Positions 24,632-37,920 are shown, numbered from the stretch's first letter. The stretch: DNA of 64,000 nt from Clitopilus passeckerianus (GCA_944990035.1 CALYLX010000142.1:1116001-1180000), one strand, 5' to 3'. Numbers and translations: made by a program. Notes: a model not told the origin generated them from the letters alone.

Positions 24632-26379
24632 TCATGCTGCGACGGCCTTGAAACTGGAGGGAGGGGCAGCACTCATCCTTGGGCGAGCGGTCTTCTTTGC
24701 GGCTTTGGCAGCGGCAGCGGCAGCAGCTTGTTGTTCGGCTTCTTTCTTAGCTTGCCGTAAAGCAGCACTTTTGTTGGTTCGTGGGGCAATGGTGGGTGGT
24801 GCAGCGATGCTACTCGGTCGTGGACGTGCTTTCCCAGCGGTGGATCCCGCAGCAGAAGGTGGCCTGCTACCTAATACAGAGGCTGAACGAGGAGAAGCAG
24901 TGGCTGCGGCTGTTGGTGCTTGGGCTATCGTTCTTGAGGGTGGAGAAGGGGAAGCCAACAAAGCTTGAGACGTCGCTCTGGAGAGTGACGCTCGAGAGGA
25001 TGTAGATGCCGATAGGGAGTTAACTGAGTTACTCCTCGAGAGACCACCTGGTGCTTTGGGAGCCGTTGGGGAGCGGACTGGTGCATTTATCAGTCCACTA
25101 GCTCAACGCCGGAAGAAATGGAGAGAGCTTACACATGAATGAGGAAGGAGGCACCACTTCCTTCGACGTCCTTAGGGAAGCGCTCTTATTCAATCTTGGG
25201 GCAACGGTCGGTGCCTTGGTCGAAGCAACAGAGATAGACTCTCTCCTTTTATGCCCAGGAACTCCCTCAAACGTATCCTTCGGCTTGCCCACATCCGTAC
25301 TTTGCGACCGCGATCTCGCAATAGCCTCGGGCTTAATCCCCAACCTCAGCGCGGCAGCCTTCGTCATTCTAGGAGCGATAGTAGGTGCGGCGGTCGACGC
25401 GACTACGATAGGCTGGGCCGTTTGTGACCAGGTACATTCGCGAAGGTCTCTGCTTGCCTCTCTTTGGATATCGGTGCTCGCGGGCCAGAATCCTTCTTTT
25501 CCAGGATGATACCAGCACGAAGAGCCGCACTCTTGGTCATGCGGGGTACAATGTCTGGTGTTAGGTGGGTGGCAGGGATAACGCGAGCACGGAAACTCGG
25601 GTTTCCATTGGCAGTCAACCTCCCATTAGGGGTAGACGGATTCGTCCCGTTAGAAGGCGCATAGCCCTCATCCGAGGTGCTTCGCCGGAGAGAATTCAAC
25701 ATAGACGAAGATAGAGATTCATCTGGAAGCTCGGAAGATGGGAAAGGAGGCGACGAGACGAAGATGGCAGCAATCTGGGCTTCGGCAAAATGTTCATCTT
25801 CAGAACCCATGACACCGTTTTGCTGCGCTGAGGTGCCGTACAGGGCGCGTATGGAGGTCGGGGTGTCTTGACGAGCAACTTGAGGATCGCGGTCTCCCAT
25901 CAAGGTCTTCCAGACTTCAACTGCTTTGCGGCGCTCAAGGACATAGACCCAGACTGGACCCCTATACGAAAATAGAATGTCGCGCGTCAGATGGACGTGT
26001 TTTGAACGCAACCGGCAAGAGACCCAAAGTTAAACTCACTCGGAGAAATTTGTTGCATCTTCACCAAAGAGGTCTATCAGAGCTTCGGGATCCGTCTCCG
26101 TGTCAAACTCCATCTGCCTCTCTTTCACAATCTAGCCCAAACGAATGAGTATCACTGTTCCGTCGGTTTGAAGGGATATCTTACCTCGAAACCAGCTTCC
26201 TGAATCCGGTGCTCGATATCAAATCGATGCTGCAGCGCGTGTGGCTTTATAATAGCAAGAGTACGTGTTAATGGTTGCTTCAAAGAACCATGGCGCAAAT
26301 CTGGGGTCGCTGGGTATCCTTCATCCTGCTGAACCTCCACACCAACATGGTTGAGTATAGGTGAAGAATGGTTAGACAT
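24632..26379 (-). CDS. Nucleoside-diphosphate-kinase-like protein with PRxxKSAALR repeats, probably catalytically inactive
   Basis: The start MSNHSSPILNHVGVEVQQDE precedes an NDK domain: RTLAIIKPHALQHRFDIEHR, IQEAGFE, GPVWVYVLERRKAVEVWKTL, MGDRDP and SIRALYGTSAQQNGVMGSED. Functional NDKs have KPDA (here KPHA) and the phosphohistidine motif N-x-x-H-G-S-D; here the His is replaced by Met (ATG at about 25807-25809). Phosphotransfer is therefore unlikely. After the domain come about four modules ending in P-R-x-x-K-[SA]-A-[AS]-L-R, with VPGHKR and VAST elements between them. The reading frame changes near 25420-25430 without a plausible intron, so either an indel or an unseen splice exists. Ala-rich coiled tail ends SSFKAVAA. 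Biological role unknown. Confidence 0.75.
24740..25560 (-). repeat. Four diverged coding repeats with core PRxxKSAALR
   Basis: Within the NDK-like gene I read IVPRMTKSAALRAG (about 25520), IAPRMTKAAALRLG (25340), VAPRLNKSASLR (25190) and IAPRTNKSAALRQA (24750). Two units also share VPGHKR followed by a VAST element. They look like duplicated peptide modules of roughly 60-80 residues. Confidence 0.75.
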
Positions 26380-26889
26380 TCAATGTCTTTTGTAACCTTG
26401 CACTTTAAGTACGAACAAGAAGAAATAACAAGAAAATTTGGCCAAAAAAGAGGGAAAGCCGGATAGGGGTAGGCTGTGTTGGACGAGCAGTGAGAAGGAC
26501 GTGTTGATTGCTGGTGTTCGGTACTCGGAACTCGCGCCACCATGGCAACCCTTTCAGCTGCCGTTCTCAGCCCAAGAAACCAAGCCAACGATAGGCAGAG
26601 AAATTGCAGAAAACATGGAAAACATGAATGAGAGTACGGAGGAGCAATGCGACTGAATCACTGCGCTGGCAACCGAATGAACCCTTTGGCGATAATCTAA
26701 TCTGTCTTGAAACCTCCATCCGCCAGTGTTCCTGGCTTCCAGCCGAATAGTAGGTCGAGTCGGTGTGTGTGTATATATTAGCTGCAGATATGCAAAGTGT
26801 GTACAGTGGCGTATAAAAATGCCATTAACATTACATGAAATGAATGAGCTAGTGTTCTCCAAAATCCAAAACTCCCCGAAAGCAAATAT
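26380..26889. other. Intergenic region
   Basis: Gap between TAM41 3' end and the NDK-like gene start, both minus. No motif or RNA gene recognised; it should hold the NDK-like gene promoter. Confidence 0.4.
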
Positions 26890-28255
26890 CTATGAGCCTC
26901 TCCACCACTTACCAATCTTCGCTACACTATAGCGTAGACTCTTGCCAACGCCAGCACTCGCTATTCCTTTGAGTGTTTGTATAGTGGCTGGGTAACGAAC
27001 AATGCCTTTCATCTCTATAGAAAATGGATCAATGGCATGTCAAACACAGAATAAAATAGATCACTAACCCTCAGTCAGCAGCTGTGGCAATTTTTCATCG
27101 CCAGCAAGCTTTGACCAGTAGGCACCCTCATCGGCTTCGAACGATGGCGCTGAAGCAGCAGTTCTTTCAAAGTTGTTACGGACACGAGATAGCAATCCCG
27201 ATGGCAGCTTCTTCAAATGAGCAGCCCTGGCCTGAGCAGTAACATCCTGCTGGATAGTTGACGATTGTAATGGCCAATGTACACCAGGTAGGCCGATCAC
27301 CAGCCGATGGTATAACTCCTTGAACTGAGGCCCCTGCTTGCGGACGATATTGCCGACCTTGCCCCGATTCTCGGCGGGAAGGATCATCCGTGGGTCCCCA
27401 CCATAGCTAATACCAGCTATCTTCTCGAAGAGCTGGGTCTCTGGGAACTCTTCTGGGAGAGTGAGCAGGGATGCACGAATGGCGGAGGTAAGGTTGACTT
27501 GTTGCGTCAATCGCACGCGTGCGTCATCCTTGATTATCCGGATAGGCTTGTGCATTCGACCAGCGAGATACAATGATTTCCAGTTCAGCAAGTCGGAGCA
27601 GAGGTTGTCTATGCTTGTGACACCGTATTTGATTTTCTGCCCGACAAAGTGAATCAATATGAGATTGATACAAGTTTAGGAATCCAACCTACCACACCGT
27701 TCAACTCAACGAAAGCGTTAAACCAAACTCCAGGTCCAAACTCCTCTAATCTCGTAACATATGATGAACCAAACGCCCGCGCATGAAGAGGGTAGTGGTG
27801 CGGGTATTGATGCATATTAATCGAATGGAAGTGATCGGGGTGGGTGACAGCAAATATGAAATCCAGCATTGGTGCGTCCGGGGAAGTGAGCTTTGCGCCA
27901 GAGGCATACCCATCCTGTTCAAACACTCCAGAGCCATATGCAAACGCATAACGTATTGGAGCATCAAACTGATCCACGACGGACTCTAGTAGAGCACGAG
28001 TATCATTTGAGACTGGCAACAGCTGGTTCTTTCCAAAGCTTGGAGGAGATTTGGAAGCGCCTGGTGCTGGTGTGGTATCGCTGGCCGTGGACGAAGGTAG
28101 AGAGACGAGCGTGGTTTCGAGCTCTTCCCAGGCGGTCTAAAGGGAAGTGGAGGCGGTGGAGAATCCGGGGAATGTATGGTTTCTGTAGCCAGGGAACGAC
28201 GGATAATGGTAGGTAGAGAGCGAGGGGAACGTTGAGCTCGAACCAGCGACAGCAT
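26890..28255 (-). CDS. TAM41: Mitochondrial CDP-diacylglycerol synthase (phosphatidate cytidylyltransferase)
   Basis: TAM41 makes CDP-DAG at the matrix face of the inner membrane, the first committed step to cardiolipin. Catalytic-domain motifs are clear: APIRYAFAYGSGVFEQDGYA, MLDFIFAVTHPDHFHSINMH, IKYGVTSIDNLCSDLLNWKS, LYLAGRMHKPIRIIKDD, GISYGGDPRMILPAENRGKV. After the last intron it reads GVGKSLRYSVAKIGKWWRGS and stops. The usual WHSLN is FHSIN here. The N-terminus MLSLVRAQRSPRSLPTIIRR is an ideal presequence. However, it is not in the same frame as the following KSPPSFGKNQLLPVSNDTRA; a splice or indel between about 28040 and 28250 is required. A strong tttag acceptor lies near 28142, but no good donor is visible. 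Confidence 0.88.
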
Positions 28256-28418
28256 TGTGATAGATTATGAGCTCGACTTGTTACTAGAAACCTTGACTTT
28301 CAAGATATTAACATCGAGGAGGGCAAGGAGTTGGTAATGGACTGTGGTCGAAATCTTTGAAGACACGTGCCAAGCACACTAGCAGTCATATTAGCTAATC
28401 CGGAAGTACATTAGTCAG

Positions 28419-31072
28419 CTACCGTTCCTCCGCTGCTTCCGCTACCACGGCCGGCATAGTTCCCGTTCTCTGTCTACTGCCCTGCGAATAACCCAAACTT
28501 GGATATCGTTTGCCGGATTGTCGGTCAAATCCAGAAACAACTGCCTCTGAAGAGGTGCTATCCCCCGATGCCTGCCTATGAATAGCGTCGGATTTAGCGG
28601 ACCCGGCATTTGTTCCCGGTAACCCTCCGAGTGCCCACGTAACTTCGATCCCGCATTTGATACTCCATAACCACGTAAGCACAAATACTGGAGTGCTAAC
28701 CAGGACGTTCAGCACTGGGTATAGGTCAGGATAGCGAGCTGGAGGTGGTAGGATCATCTCAAGGACATGAATGGCAATGCAGCTTGGGTAGACAGCCTAA
28801 AGAATTCAGTCAAAATTTGATACCACTGCATGTGATAGATTTGAATTCTTACCATAGCCATAATGAAGTGCCATCCGCTAGTATGGCAGGGATTGTATCC
28901 AATGACTCTGTTCCAGAGGACAAGCAGAGCCAGGTATTGCAGACCGAGGCCATCCCTTTGCAGTAAAGGCCACATGCTGGAATGAAATCTAACGGTCAGA
29001 ATGAACAATACTGAATAGCATCAGGAGCTCACCTAAAGACAGCGATATTATTGACCAATGAACCCCACAAGAAGACAGACGAATGGATCGGGGCGCCGGA
29101 TTGCAGCAAGGTAAGAGGGAGAAGGGGTACCAGTATCGTCTTCTCATGAACTTGGAATGAGAACAAAAAGAACGACATTGAGGATGTTAGGAGTGCATAA
29201 GGCAGCAAAGGGAGGAAAGGCGCCGCTTTCGCGGCTGGAGTTTCTGCTTTCTTGGCTGTAGCATCTTTGGGATCCTCCGAGCCATTTGTTGCTGATCCTT
29301 GGAACTTGAACCCAGCCCTCAACAACATAATCACACTGGGCAAGAACCCAGCTGCTGTCAATGCCGTTGAAAACTTGATCAAGGCGCCAGGGGAGGCCCA
29401 TCGTTTCCATTTAATCACAACGTTCGAGGCACACCAGAAGTTGGCGACTTTGTCTTCGAAGAGACCGCGAGCGAATGGGAATATACGTGTAATAGGGTCG
29501 AGGATGGCTGAAGTGGCCCCAAAAGGCGGGAGGAAAGGAAGGAATAAGATAATGAATGTTCCGAGGGTTATAATAGCTAAACGAATGAGATGCGTGAATC
29601 TGGAAAAGGTCTGGTCAGTACGGGGCCCTTCGTCTTCCAGAGAGATAATATGGCTCACCCATGCGATGGTCCAAGGTATATACATTTTGCGAGGAGATAA
29701 GACCCGATTGCTGGAGCATAATAAAGAGACATTTGCTTGAAACCGAGACTAAGGACGAAAAAGAAGGCCCCAAGGAGATCTTGACCGGCTGAAAAGTAGT
29801 TCATGGCCAGGAGGGTGAACCCCAGCATGACGGAATTGTATTGGAAGTGTCCATTGTCGATCAGTAGTAGTGCTGGTTGGAACAAAAGGGTAAACAGGGC
29901 AATTTCCTGGAAGCATCGGGATTAATATGCAAATTGGGTGAGTGAAAGCATCAAACTTGCCTGTGTGCGCTTTGATCTACTCCTCTGCCATGTTTTCACG
30001 AACATGAGTAGAGCGGGGATATACACCAGTAGGTCTGTGGCCATAACGGTAGAACGCATGAAGACCTTGCTGCCTTCCGTTTCAATTCCACGAGATGTAT
30101 CCAGGAGGAACCACGAAGGTTCAATCCATGAGCCTCTACAAAGTGTGTCAGATGTGCCGAACTTGAATAAAGAGTGAATGTACGTACATGCGACCGCACA
30201 ACCAGGAAACATATGCTGTCAGGGGAGGATAATCCAACCCCCAATACTGCAAGTCATAGGTATACCATTGCCTAAATGGCAGGTGTACCGTAAGCTCCAT
30301 CCAGTGCCTCTGGGCTTCGTAGTCGCCATACATTGGCGGTACACCTTGGCCTGGGGAAGAGTCATAACATGAGCTCGTATTTCATTCCTGAGGGGAACAA
30401 GCATACCAGAATATGACCCTAAACCAACACACCACTTCACCAACACCGAAGCCACGATCGAACCAGGTACAACCAGATGCTTTAACCCCCTCTTATGCAT
30501 CCATCTAATCCACCTCCTTCCAGCACCCGTATAAACATCCCCAGAACCTTTCCCATGCCCATCCTTCTCATGTCCGCCCTTACTCGACTTCAAGTTGGCA
30601 CTCCCAGGCCGCGGAATCAAGTTTGGGTTGAAAGCCTGGCCTGGTGGTACGAGCGAGCTGAAGCTGCTATGTCGTTGGGACCGGCTGAACGTCCTAGAAG
30701 TCGTGGACACAGGCGACGTGGCGCGCGAAGAAACCGGAGAAAGTGGTGGTGGTGTACGAAGCCAGAGCTGGCTCGCTGAACTGTCGACAAGATGGCGACG
30801 AGGTGTAGGTGCTAGGATATCTGGGAATAGCCTGAATACGTTTCTTGTTAGACAACGTTCGTGTCTTCAGGAACGAGAGGAAGGTTCGCTGACCTTTGAC
30901 CATCTGGAGCATGATTGGCGCTGCCCCGACGTCGTAGTGGGGAATCTGCGCGTGTATTTGAGTTTGAAGGGCTTGAAGAGTACGCCTGATGGACGTCCAG
31001 AGAGGTCGTTCTAACTCGAGGTATAGTTTTGCGGGTTTCGTCTGGGGCCAATGCGGACAGTTCGTCCGACAT
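28419..31072 (-). CDS. ALG6: ER dolichyl-P-Glc:Man9GlcNAc2-PP-dolichol alpha-1,3-glucosyltransferase
   Basis: ALG6 adds the first glucose to the lipid-linked N-glycan precursor in the ER lumen. The start [20 protein letters not shown] begins a Ser/Pro/Arg-rich cytosolic extension of about 200 residues. The GT57 core then shows [115 protein letters not shown] and the terminal [20 protein letters not shown] helix. GDYEAQ carries the catalytic-loop Asp; LxHGHFQYN is [10 protein letters not shown] here. About nine introns. The first intron (AG|GTCAGC...ATTCAG) joins the disordered N-terminal exons. Distinguished from ALG8 by the overall motif set. Confidence 0.92.
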
Positions 31073-31237
31073 GATGAGGGAATGAGGAATAGTCAGTCGT
31101 GGATCGTGTTTGGGTTGGCTGAGCGCGTCGGTAACTCCGGGTGATGTTCGTAACCCGACTCCCGTATTTTCGAGTTTTACAGAGCTATTCAACGTAAGAG
31201 TCTGTATTAAAGTTGCTATCTACTGATGCAGATTCTA

Positions 31238-32238
31238 CTAGTCTACATCTTTGCCCTCGATCACCTTCTCTCCGTCCTCCGAGAACTTGATATTATCCTG
31301 TGGAATACCGTTAGTGATTCAGTGGAGGAATGAAAGGCGTTCACCCACGGGATGTGATGAGGACTTGCCAATGTACTTGGTGTGATCTTAACGAGATATA
31401 AGAGAGGTCAAAACATCATCAGCCTTGGGGATAAGCAAGAAAGCACGTACATCCATAGGCAACAAGCTCTCCAGCTTCATTAGTGAAGTCTGTCCGAGTG
31501 TACGCCAGTGACTTCCCTGAGGGTCAAGAAGCTTAGGAGTGAAAACCAGGTTCAAAACGGATAGATACTTACCCATCCCAGTCAGATAAGATTTGGCGAA
31601 TAATGTGTCGCCAACTCGTCCAGCAGGCCGAACGAAGGACGTCCCAATATCAGTCGATACCCCAGTCATATACTGACCCTTGGACGCAACGGCAAGCGAG
31701 CCCAAGGTGTCAGTCAGCGATAGCACGAGTCCTCCATGAACTAGATTTTGCGATCAGGAATTCCTGAAATATTGGGGCGTGTAAATGGATATACCTGTCT
31801 GATAGACAGTTGTTCAGAACAAGACTCTTCATCCCCTACAGTGAAAGTTGACGTACTCCGACTCGATTTGCTGGTAGCACAAGCATGTGAGCACGGTACG
31901 GAACGGAACTTGATGTAGAGTCCTCACTATTGTACTGTTCAACCTTTAAAGAGGCTTCAATAACACCCGGTTTGGCGTCTCGGATTACGAGCTATTGGGT
32001 TTTACGCGTTTCAGAAACCTTGGGGTGTAAGAGAGAACTATCATTATTCATACATTTGGAAAACATTGAGCATCGTGTCCTGTTGTTCACAATTAAGTTT
32101 TGGTCAAAGTGTCTTCACAGCCCAGAGCGCACCTTTATTCTCAATGAAGGATTTCCAGACCTGATGTCGTGGTCAGCATAGTACAACCAGAATTCGAGTA
32201 GGCAGTACCCTTCGAGTGAATCGCAGACAAGCAGCCAT
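31238..32238 (-). CDS. PaaI/4HBT hotdog-fold thioesterase (ACOT13-like)
   Basis: Hotdog thioesterases hydrolyse acyl-CoA esters. The start MAACLRFTRR is followed by several very small exons (VWKSFIENK, DTMLNVFQM, KVSETRKTQ-like, LVIRDAKPGVIEASLKVEQY). The hotdog helix and strands come next: VHGGLVLSLTDTLGSLAVAS, KGQYMTGVSTDIGTSFVRPA, GRVGDTLFAKSYLTGMGK. The C-terminus reads HTKYIGKSSSHP...FSEDGEKVIEGKDVD. HGG plus the D in LTDTLGS match the active-site region of the PaaI group. The small-exon start is less certain than the core. It is head to head with an acyl-CoA dehydrogenase gene, which fits acyl-CoA metabolism. Confidence 0.82.
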
Positions 32239-32599
32239 TGTGGTCGATGGTCAAGAAGAGTGGGGAGAACGGACCGGTGATGGCCGTTCGCGAGACTCCA
32301 GCTCTGTTCGGCTCGATTTTGCAGATCCTTTCATTTCACACTTAACGCACGCATCTTTGACGCCTCAGGTAGCAGAGCTTCGTCTCTAACTGCCCACAAT
32401 GTCTCCAGAGCACCGACATGCCTTCCTTTGACAGCCACTTCCTTCTATGACTGGGAGACATCATGTCATTGGCAGTTCCTTGTGGCAAATTGATTGAGCG
32501 GTTGTACCCCGGACGGGATATAAATCTACAAGAATCACATTCTTGTCGACATACCAGTTGCCACTTCCCCGGATTCAGCCAGCAGCTGAACAGTCTAGA
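32239..32599. promoter_or_regulatory. Divergent promoter of thioesterase and acyl-CoA dehydrogenase genes
   Basis: About 360 bp between the two start codons of genes likely acting on acyl-CoA substrates. No recognised binding site. Inferred from arrangement. Confidence 0.4.
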
Positions 32600-34721
32600 A
32601 TGCGTGTCGAGCAAGGGTTTCAACCGGTACGCACCCAGAGCGCTGCGAGGATGAGCTACACACTAATTGTTGAATGATATCACAGGCACCTTTCCCGGAA
32701 GACAATCCATATACCTCTGATCCCGTGCTGCCGTCGCTGCTGAAGCGCATCCTACCGAAAGAGTGAGCCTACCGACTCCCCACCGAATTCAACACCTAAG
32801 CACCTTGCAGAGTTTTCTCTGATGTAGAGCCAGATCTCGTACGCCTAGGGGACGATGTTAATACGAGTGAGTATTCAGTCTGAAGCTCAGGCTTCTTACT
32901 AACGACTCTAAAGCAATCCGTGCCTTGGGTTCCAAGGTGGCCCCTCCCAAGCTGACCCAATATGATCAGTGGGGCCGCCGAATAGATGAGCTGGAAACAT
33001 CTGAAGGTTGGAGAGAACTCAAAGCGGTCTCTCAGAAGGAAGGCATCCCCGCTATTTTCTATGAACGAAAGTACGGAGAACACAGCCGGATCTACGGCTT
33101 TGCGAAGATGATTCTCATGGTTGGGGATACACATGTGGTAAGGATTTACCTGCGTTCGTCTCTAGAAACCTGGCTCATTTCTCCAGGTATTCTGCCCACT
33201 GAGCATGACAGATGGTACAGCTCGGGTTCTTGAGCTGCATGGATCCTCCGAGATGAAGAAGCAACTCCTACCCCGACTTATCAGGTAATTCTTACTTCTC
33301 TGTATCCTTTTGTACCCGTCTAATATTGTTCACAGCCGAGATCCTTCCTATGCATTTACCTCAGGTCAATGGATGACTGAACGTCCAGGAGGCTCTGACG
33401 TCTCCCAAACCGAAACGATTGCCTCTTCTATCGGGAAGAATAATACATTTGGCCCTCAATATACCCTCGACGGCTTCAAATGGTTCTCCAGTGCCACCGA
33501 CAGCCAGGTTTCCGTTGCCCTCGCACGGACCGGATCCAAAGAAGAAGGATCCCGCGGCTTATCACTCTTCCTCATCCCCCTCCGCCTTCCCCTCTTCCGA
33601 CAGCCCTCAGACCCTGTACCTCCATCAACGAGCAACGGAATCTTCGTCCACCGTCTCAAGAACAAGATCGGCACACATACGCTCCCAACTGCAGAACTAT
33701 CCCTAGAAGGAACAGATGGGTACCTCATTGGTAAGATAGGCAACGGTGTCAAGAGCATTTCTCCCGTACTCAACATCACCCGCCTATGGTCTGCAATCGC
33801 CTCAGTGGGTGCTCTTCGCCGAAGCATGGCCATCTCTACTACTTTCTCCAAAGTCCGGAGTATTCAAGGCGGGAAAGTTCTTCTTCAGGATTCACCTCTC
33901 CATGTCGCTCAGCTCGCATGGATCCACGTCATCTACCGTGCTCTGACGCATTTAACGTTCGGGACCATCGTGTTGTTGGGAAAGGTGGAATGTAATACAG
34001 CTTCGGAAGAGGAGAAAGCTAGGTTGAGGATTTTGACTCCGGTCGCGAAGGCTTTTAGTGCCGAGAAGGCGGTTGCTGGGATGGAGGAGGCAATGACTGC
34101 GCTTGGTGGTGCCGGATATATGGAGGAGAACGGCTTTGGGAGATTGATCAGAGATGCATTGGTCGAGAAGTAGGTTTCTCTACTGTGCGTTCCCCCCCAT
34201 TTAACTGATTGTTGTGCAGGATTTGGGAGGGAACTACGACTGTGCTCTCCTTGGACATTGTGCGAGCTGTTCGCGACGTAAAGACTAGGAACGCATTTGT
34301 GACGGTCAGTCTATTCAGAACTTCACTGTCTTGAATTGTACTAAATCGTTCAAAGTGGGTCGACGGGGTTTTGGCATCCTGCCCTCAAGAACTCAAACAA
34401 CAGCTCTCCGAGCCCATTAAGCTACTTCAAACAGCCAATGAAAGGTTCCATTCCTCTTACTCGCATGCAATCTCGCCACTCTTCCCTCGTACGGGGCTGC
34501 TCTTGACCGGGTTCATTGCATCCAGTATCTATATGCTGGAGCATACCATTTGGTCCCATCTGAACAAGGAATCCACTGCTGAGGTAGACCTCGAGACGTT
34601 CGTCCGATGGTCCCTCGAATGCGGCTTGAAGGGTGTATTGGAAGACGTGCAAACAGTTGGCAAGGATGCTGAAAGACGGGTGAAAATGAATACAAGGCTG
34701 GTATATAAAACAAAGCTGTAA
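32600..34721 (+). CDS. Acyl-CoA dehydrogenase family protein (AidB-like)
   Basis: FAD-dependent acyl-CoA dehydrogenase fold. The start MRVEQGFQP, an intron, then APFPEDNPYTSDPVLPSLLK, FSDVEPDLVRLGDDVNT, KLTQYDQWGRRIDELETSEG and RKYGEHSRIYGFAKMILMVG. The middle domain has TSGQWMTERPGGSDVSQTET, the AidB-type WMTExxGGSD loop, and TLDGFKWFSSATDSQVSVAL. The C-terminal helical domain has NITRLWSAIASVGALRRSMA, EAMTALGGAGYMEENGFGRL and IWEGTTTVLSLDIVRAV, and ends RLVYKTKL. About seven introns. The size and motif set match the AidB/ACAD11-like group rather than the short mitochondrial beta-oxidation enzymes; substrate unknown. Confidence 0.9.
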
Positions 34722-34795
34722 ATTCGGATAGGATGTCATGAGTTGCAGGTGAAAAATACAAATTGCCATGCATGAAATAGCCATTAATCTTCTCG

Positions 34796-35561
34796 TTACG
34801 AAGGAGAAGAGTAGGGAACGATATGGCACCTTACTGGAAGTTAGTTATTGATTAAGGCCTAGAAATGGCACGTACCCTAATAGCCCGCGACCACCCCATC
34901 CAGATTTTGGCGTTAAAGTAAGATGTACTACTTCTTGCCCTCGGAGCGCCTTGATAATGATGTGTTTCTGTGGCATATATACGTTTAAATATACGGGCTG
35001 AGATATAAAGAGAAATTGCGTACGTTTTCATTGGCACCAACCAGTCCAGCTATTGGTTGTAGGCCAGATTGAGTGGCAACATAGTCCAGATGTCCGAATT
35101 TCAATATTAGGTCGCCAGGTTGAAGACCCTAAGCCGCTATGTTTAGCATCCGAAGGCACAATTTCAGCCGGAAACAAACGTACAGCATTCTTTGCAGGAC
35201 TTTCTGGAGTCACGGTGTTAACTTCTGCAAACGGCTTTGGAGGGGTAGTTGTTTCAATGGGATTCTGAATAGCCTTAGAGGGATCATAAATCTTCTCCAA
35301 CTCCTTCCCAATCGCGTCTGTTACATCCTTCAAGTCATTCCTCAATTCAATTATCCTCACGCGCGCATTTCTAACAGCATAGATATCCATATCTGCTCTG
35401 GGAAACCCTTCAGCGTCAACCAATGGTGTCTGCATCGTACAGTTGTTGGCTTTGAGTATGGAAATTTGGGTCTCGATTTGGGATTCTATATTCTTCTTGT
35501 TCTCCATCAAGGCTTTTGCGTGCTCCATCGGGCTGGTTGGCGAAGGTAGGCTGCATCCCAT
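34796..35561 (-). CDS. NAS2: 26S proteasome assembly chaperone Nas2/PSMD9 (PDZ domain)
   Basis: Nas2/p27 binds Rpt5 and chaperones assembly of the proteasome base. The start MGCSLPSPTSPMEHAKALME leads into the N-terminal helical hairpin (NKKNIESQIETQISILKANN, PLVDAEGFPRADMDIYAVRN, ARVRIIELRNDLKDVTDAIG). A linker is followed by the PDZ domain: KPFAEVNTVTPESPAKNA, LQPGDLILKFGHLDYVAT and, after introns, KHIIIKALRGQEVVHLTLTP with SGWGGRGLLGCHIVPYSSPS at the end. The last splice (GG|GTACGT...CAGTAAG|G) restores the conserved GLLGCHI motif. An upstream in-frame extension to 35675 is possible, but the family start fits 35561. Confidence 0.92.
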
Positions 35562-35858
35562 CGCGAATCCGCTTGTTAGTGCAAATATTAGCTTTGAGTA
35601 TGAAACTGTGCACTGACCAAGGCGTCTCTGAAGGGTCTGTGTAATATCTGAATTAGAGATCAGTGGTGATGACAAATCGCCATTATCTTATCTACGGGCG
35701 CAATTAAATGGGGCAAGGGGGGAGGTGATGGCAAGTGGAAGCAAATCATGCGTGTATTGGGTGCGGAGCTAGAGAAATCTGTATACAAGGAACACATGAT
35801 ACGTTTATATTCGTTCCTGTGGAAACTCCTGAAGAAGAGGACCAAAACGTCGTACAAA

Positions 35859-37015
<1,157 letters not shown>

Positions 37016-37920
37016 TTTGCGACGAAGTACAATTGCTATGATAGAGTCTAGATGGTCTCCCTGTATTTATACTGATACCAAGGGAGGTCGCGAATCTCCG
37101 CCTAGATAATCAAGTAGATATGTTTTCCTCGTCCCAAAATTTTTCATCGACCGACATATTCCTCAGAGCACCCTGTGATTGCATTCGGTGGAACTATGGC
37201 ATGAGTCACAGGCAGAGAACCCACGGCATGAGCAAATCATGACGATTTAGGCTGCGGCTTGTATTCCAGAACCAGCATCATCGAGAACACCATCAAAGTT
37301 AGCTTACCTTTCTGTATACGTTCCCGAGTTTTCGAAGGCTTCTAAAGGTTCCGAGAACTCCAGGATAGTCGTTCAAGAATGGAGTCTTTGGGGGTACGCA
37401 CGCGGAGAGGAAAGCTTAGCGTGGTTATGCTTAGACTTCAGGAGCTGTTAAGCCACGTCAATGTGCCGTTCTACCACTTGGGGAAGCAGTGAAAAGTCAT
37501 ATCTGCTGTCAATTTAGGAACTGCAGAGGTGTATTCACGGAGTTTTGAGCTCGCCAAGAGCCTGCCATAAAATGGTTGACAGGAAGCTGGGTCAAGTCTG
37601 CACCTGCGGCATCACCGCCGATACGAGGCACTTGTTTCAGGACTTGACTGCAGACCAGCATCGGCCGAAAGAGACAGGCACATTTGCTTTCTAGTCCACT
37701 GTTGTTCTCAGAGGCAGCAGATTCCGTGCAGTGGTTCAAAGGTTCATGGTGGACATCGATGATCATGGAACGCAAGCGGAAGCATCTTCATTTCATTTGC
37801 TGAGAGATCATTTTTCCCGCTGTAAGAGTCATCGGCCGACGAACCGCATGCTGTTCGCCTCCAAGCACTTCCCTTCCATATTACCCTTCAAACTCAAGTT
37901 CCGAGCACTAGAGGTACACC
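37016..37920. other. Divergent intergenic region between THI4 and ARO7
   Basis: About 900 bp holding both promoters. It has a TATA box for THI4 (37064-37071) and a TGAGTCA sequence at 37202-37208, the reverse complement of the Gcn4/Cpc1 core TGACTCA, about 190 bp from the THI4 start and 710 bp from the ARO7 start. No gene recognised. Confidence 0.45.
37064..37071 (-). promoter_or_regulatory. TATA box of THI4
   Basis: TATAAATA on the minus strand, about 50 bp before the THI4 start codon. Consistent with a strongly expressed, regulated fungal gene. Confidence 0.65.

Noticed and set aside
29252..29740. 162-codon plus-strand frame opposite ALG6
   Set aside because: It is the antisense of well-recognised ALG6 exons.
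37016..37520. TPP riboswitch upstream of THI4
   Set aside because: The conserved aptamer core strings were not found on the minus strand by eye; a covariance search would be needed to be sure.
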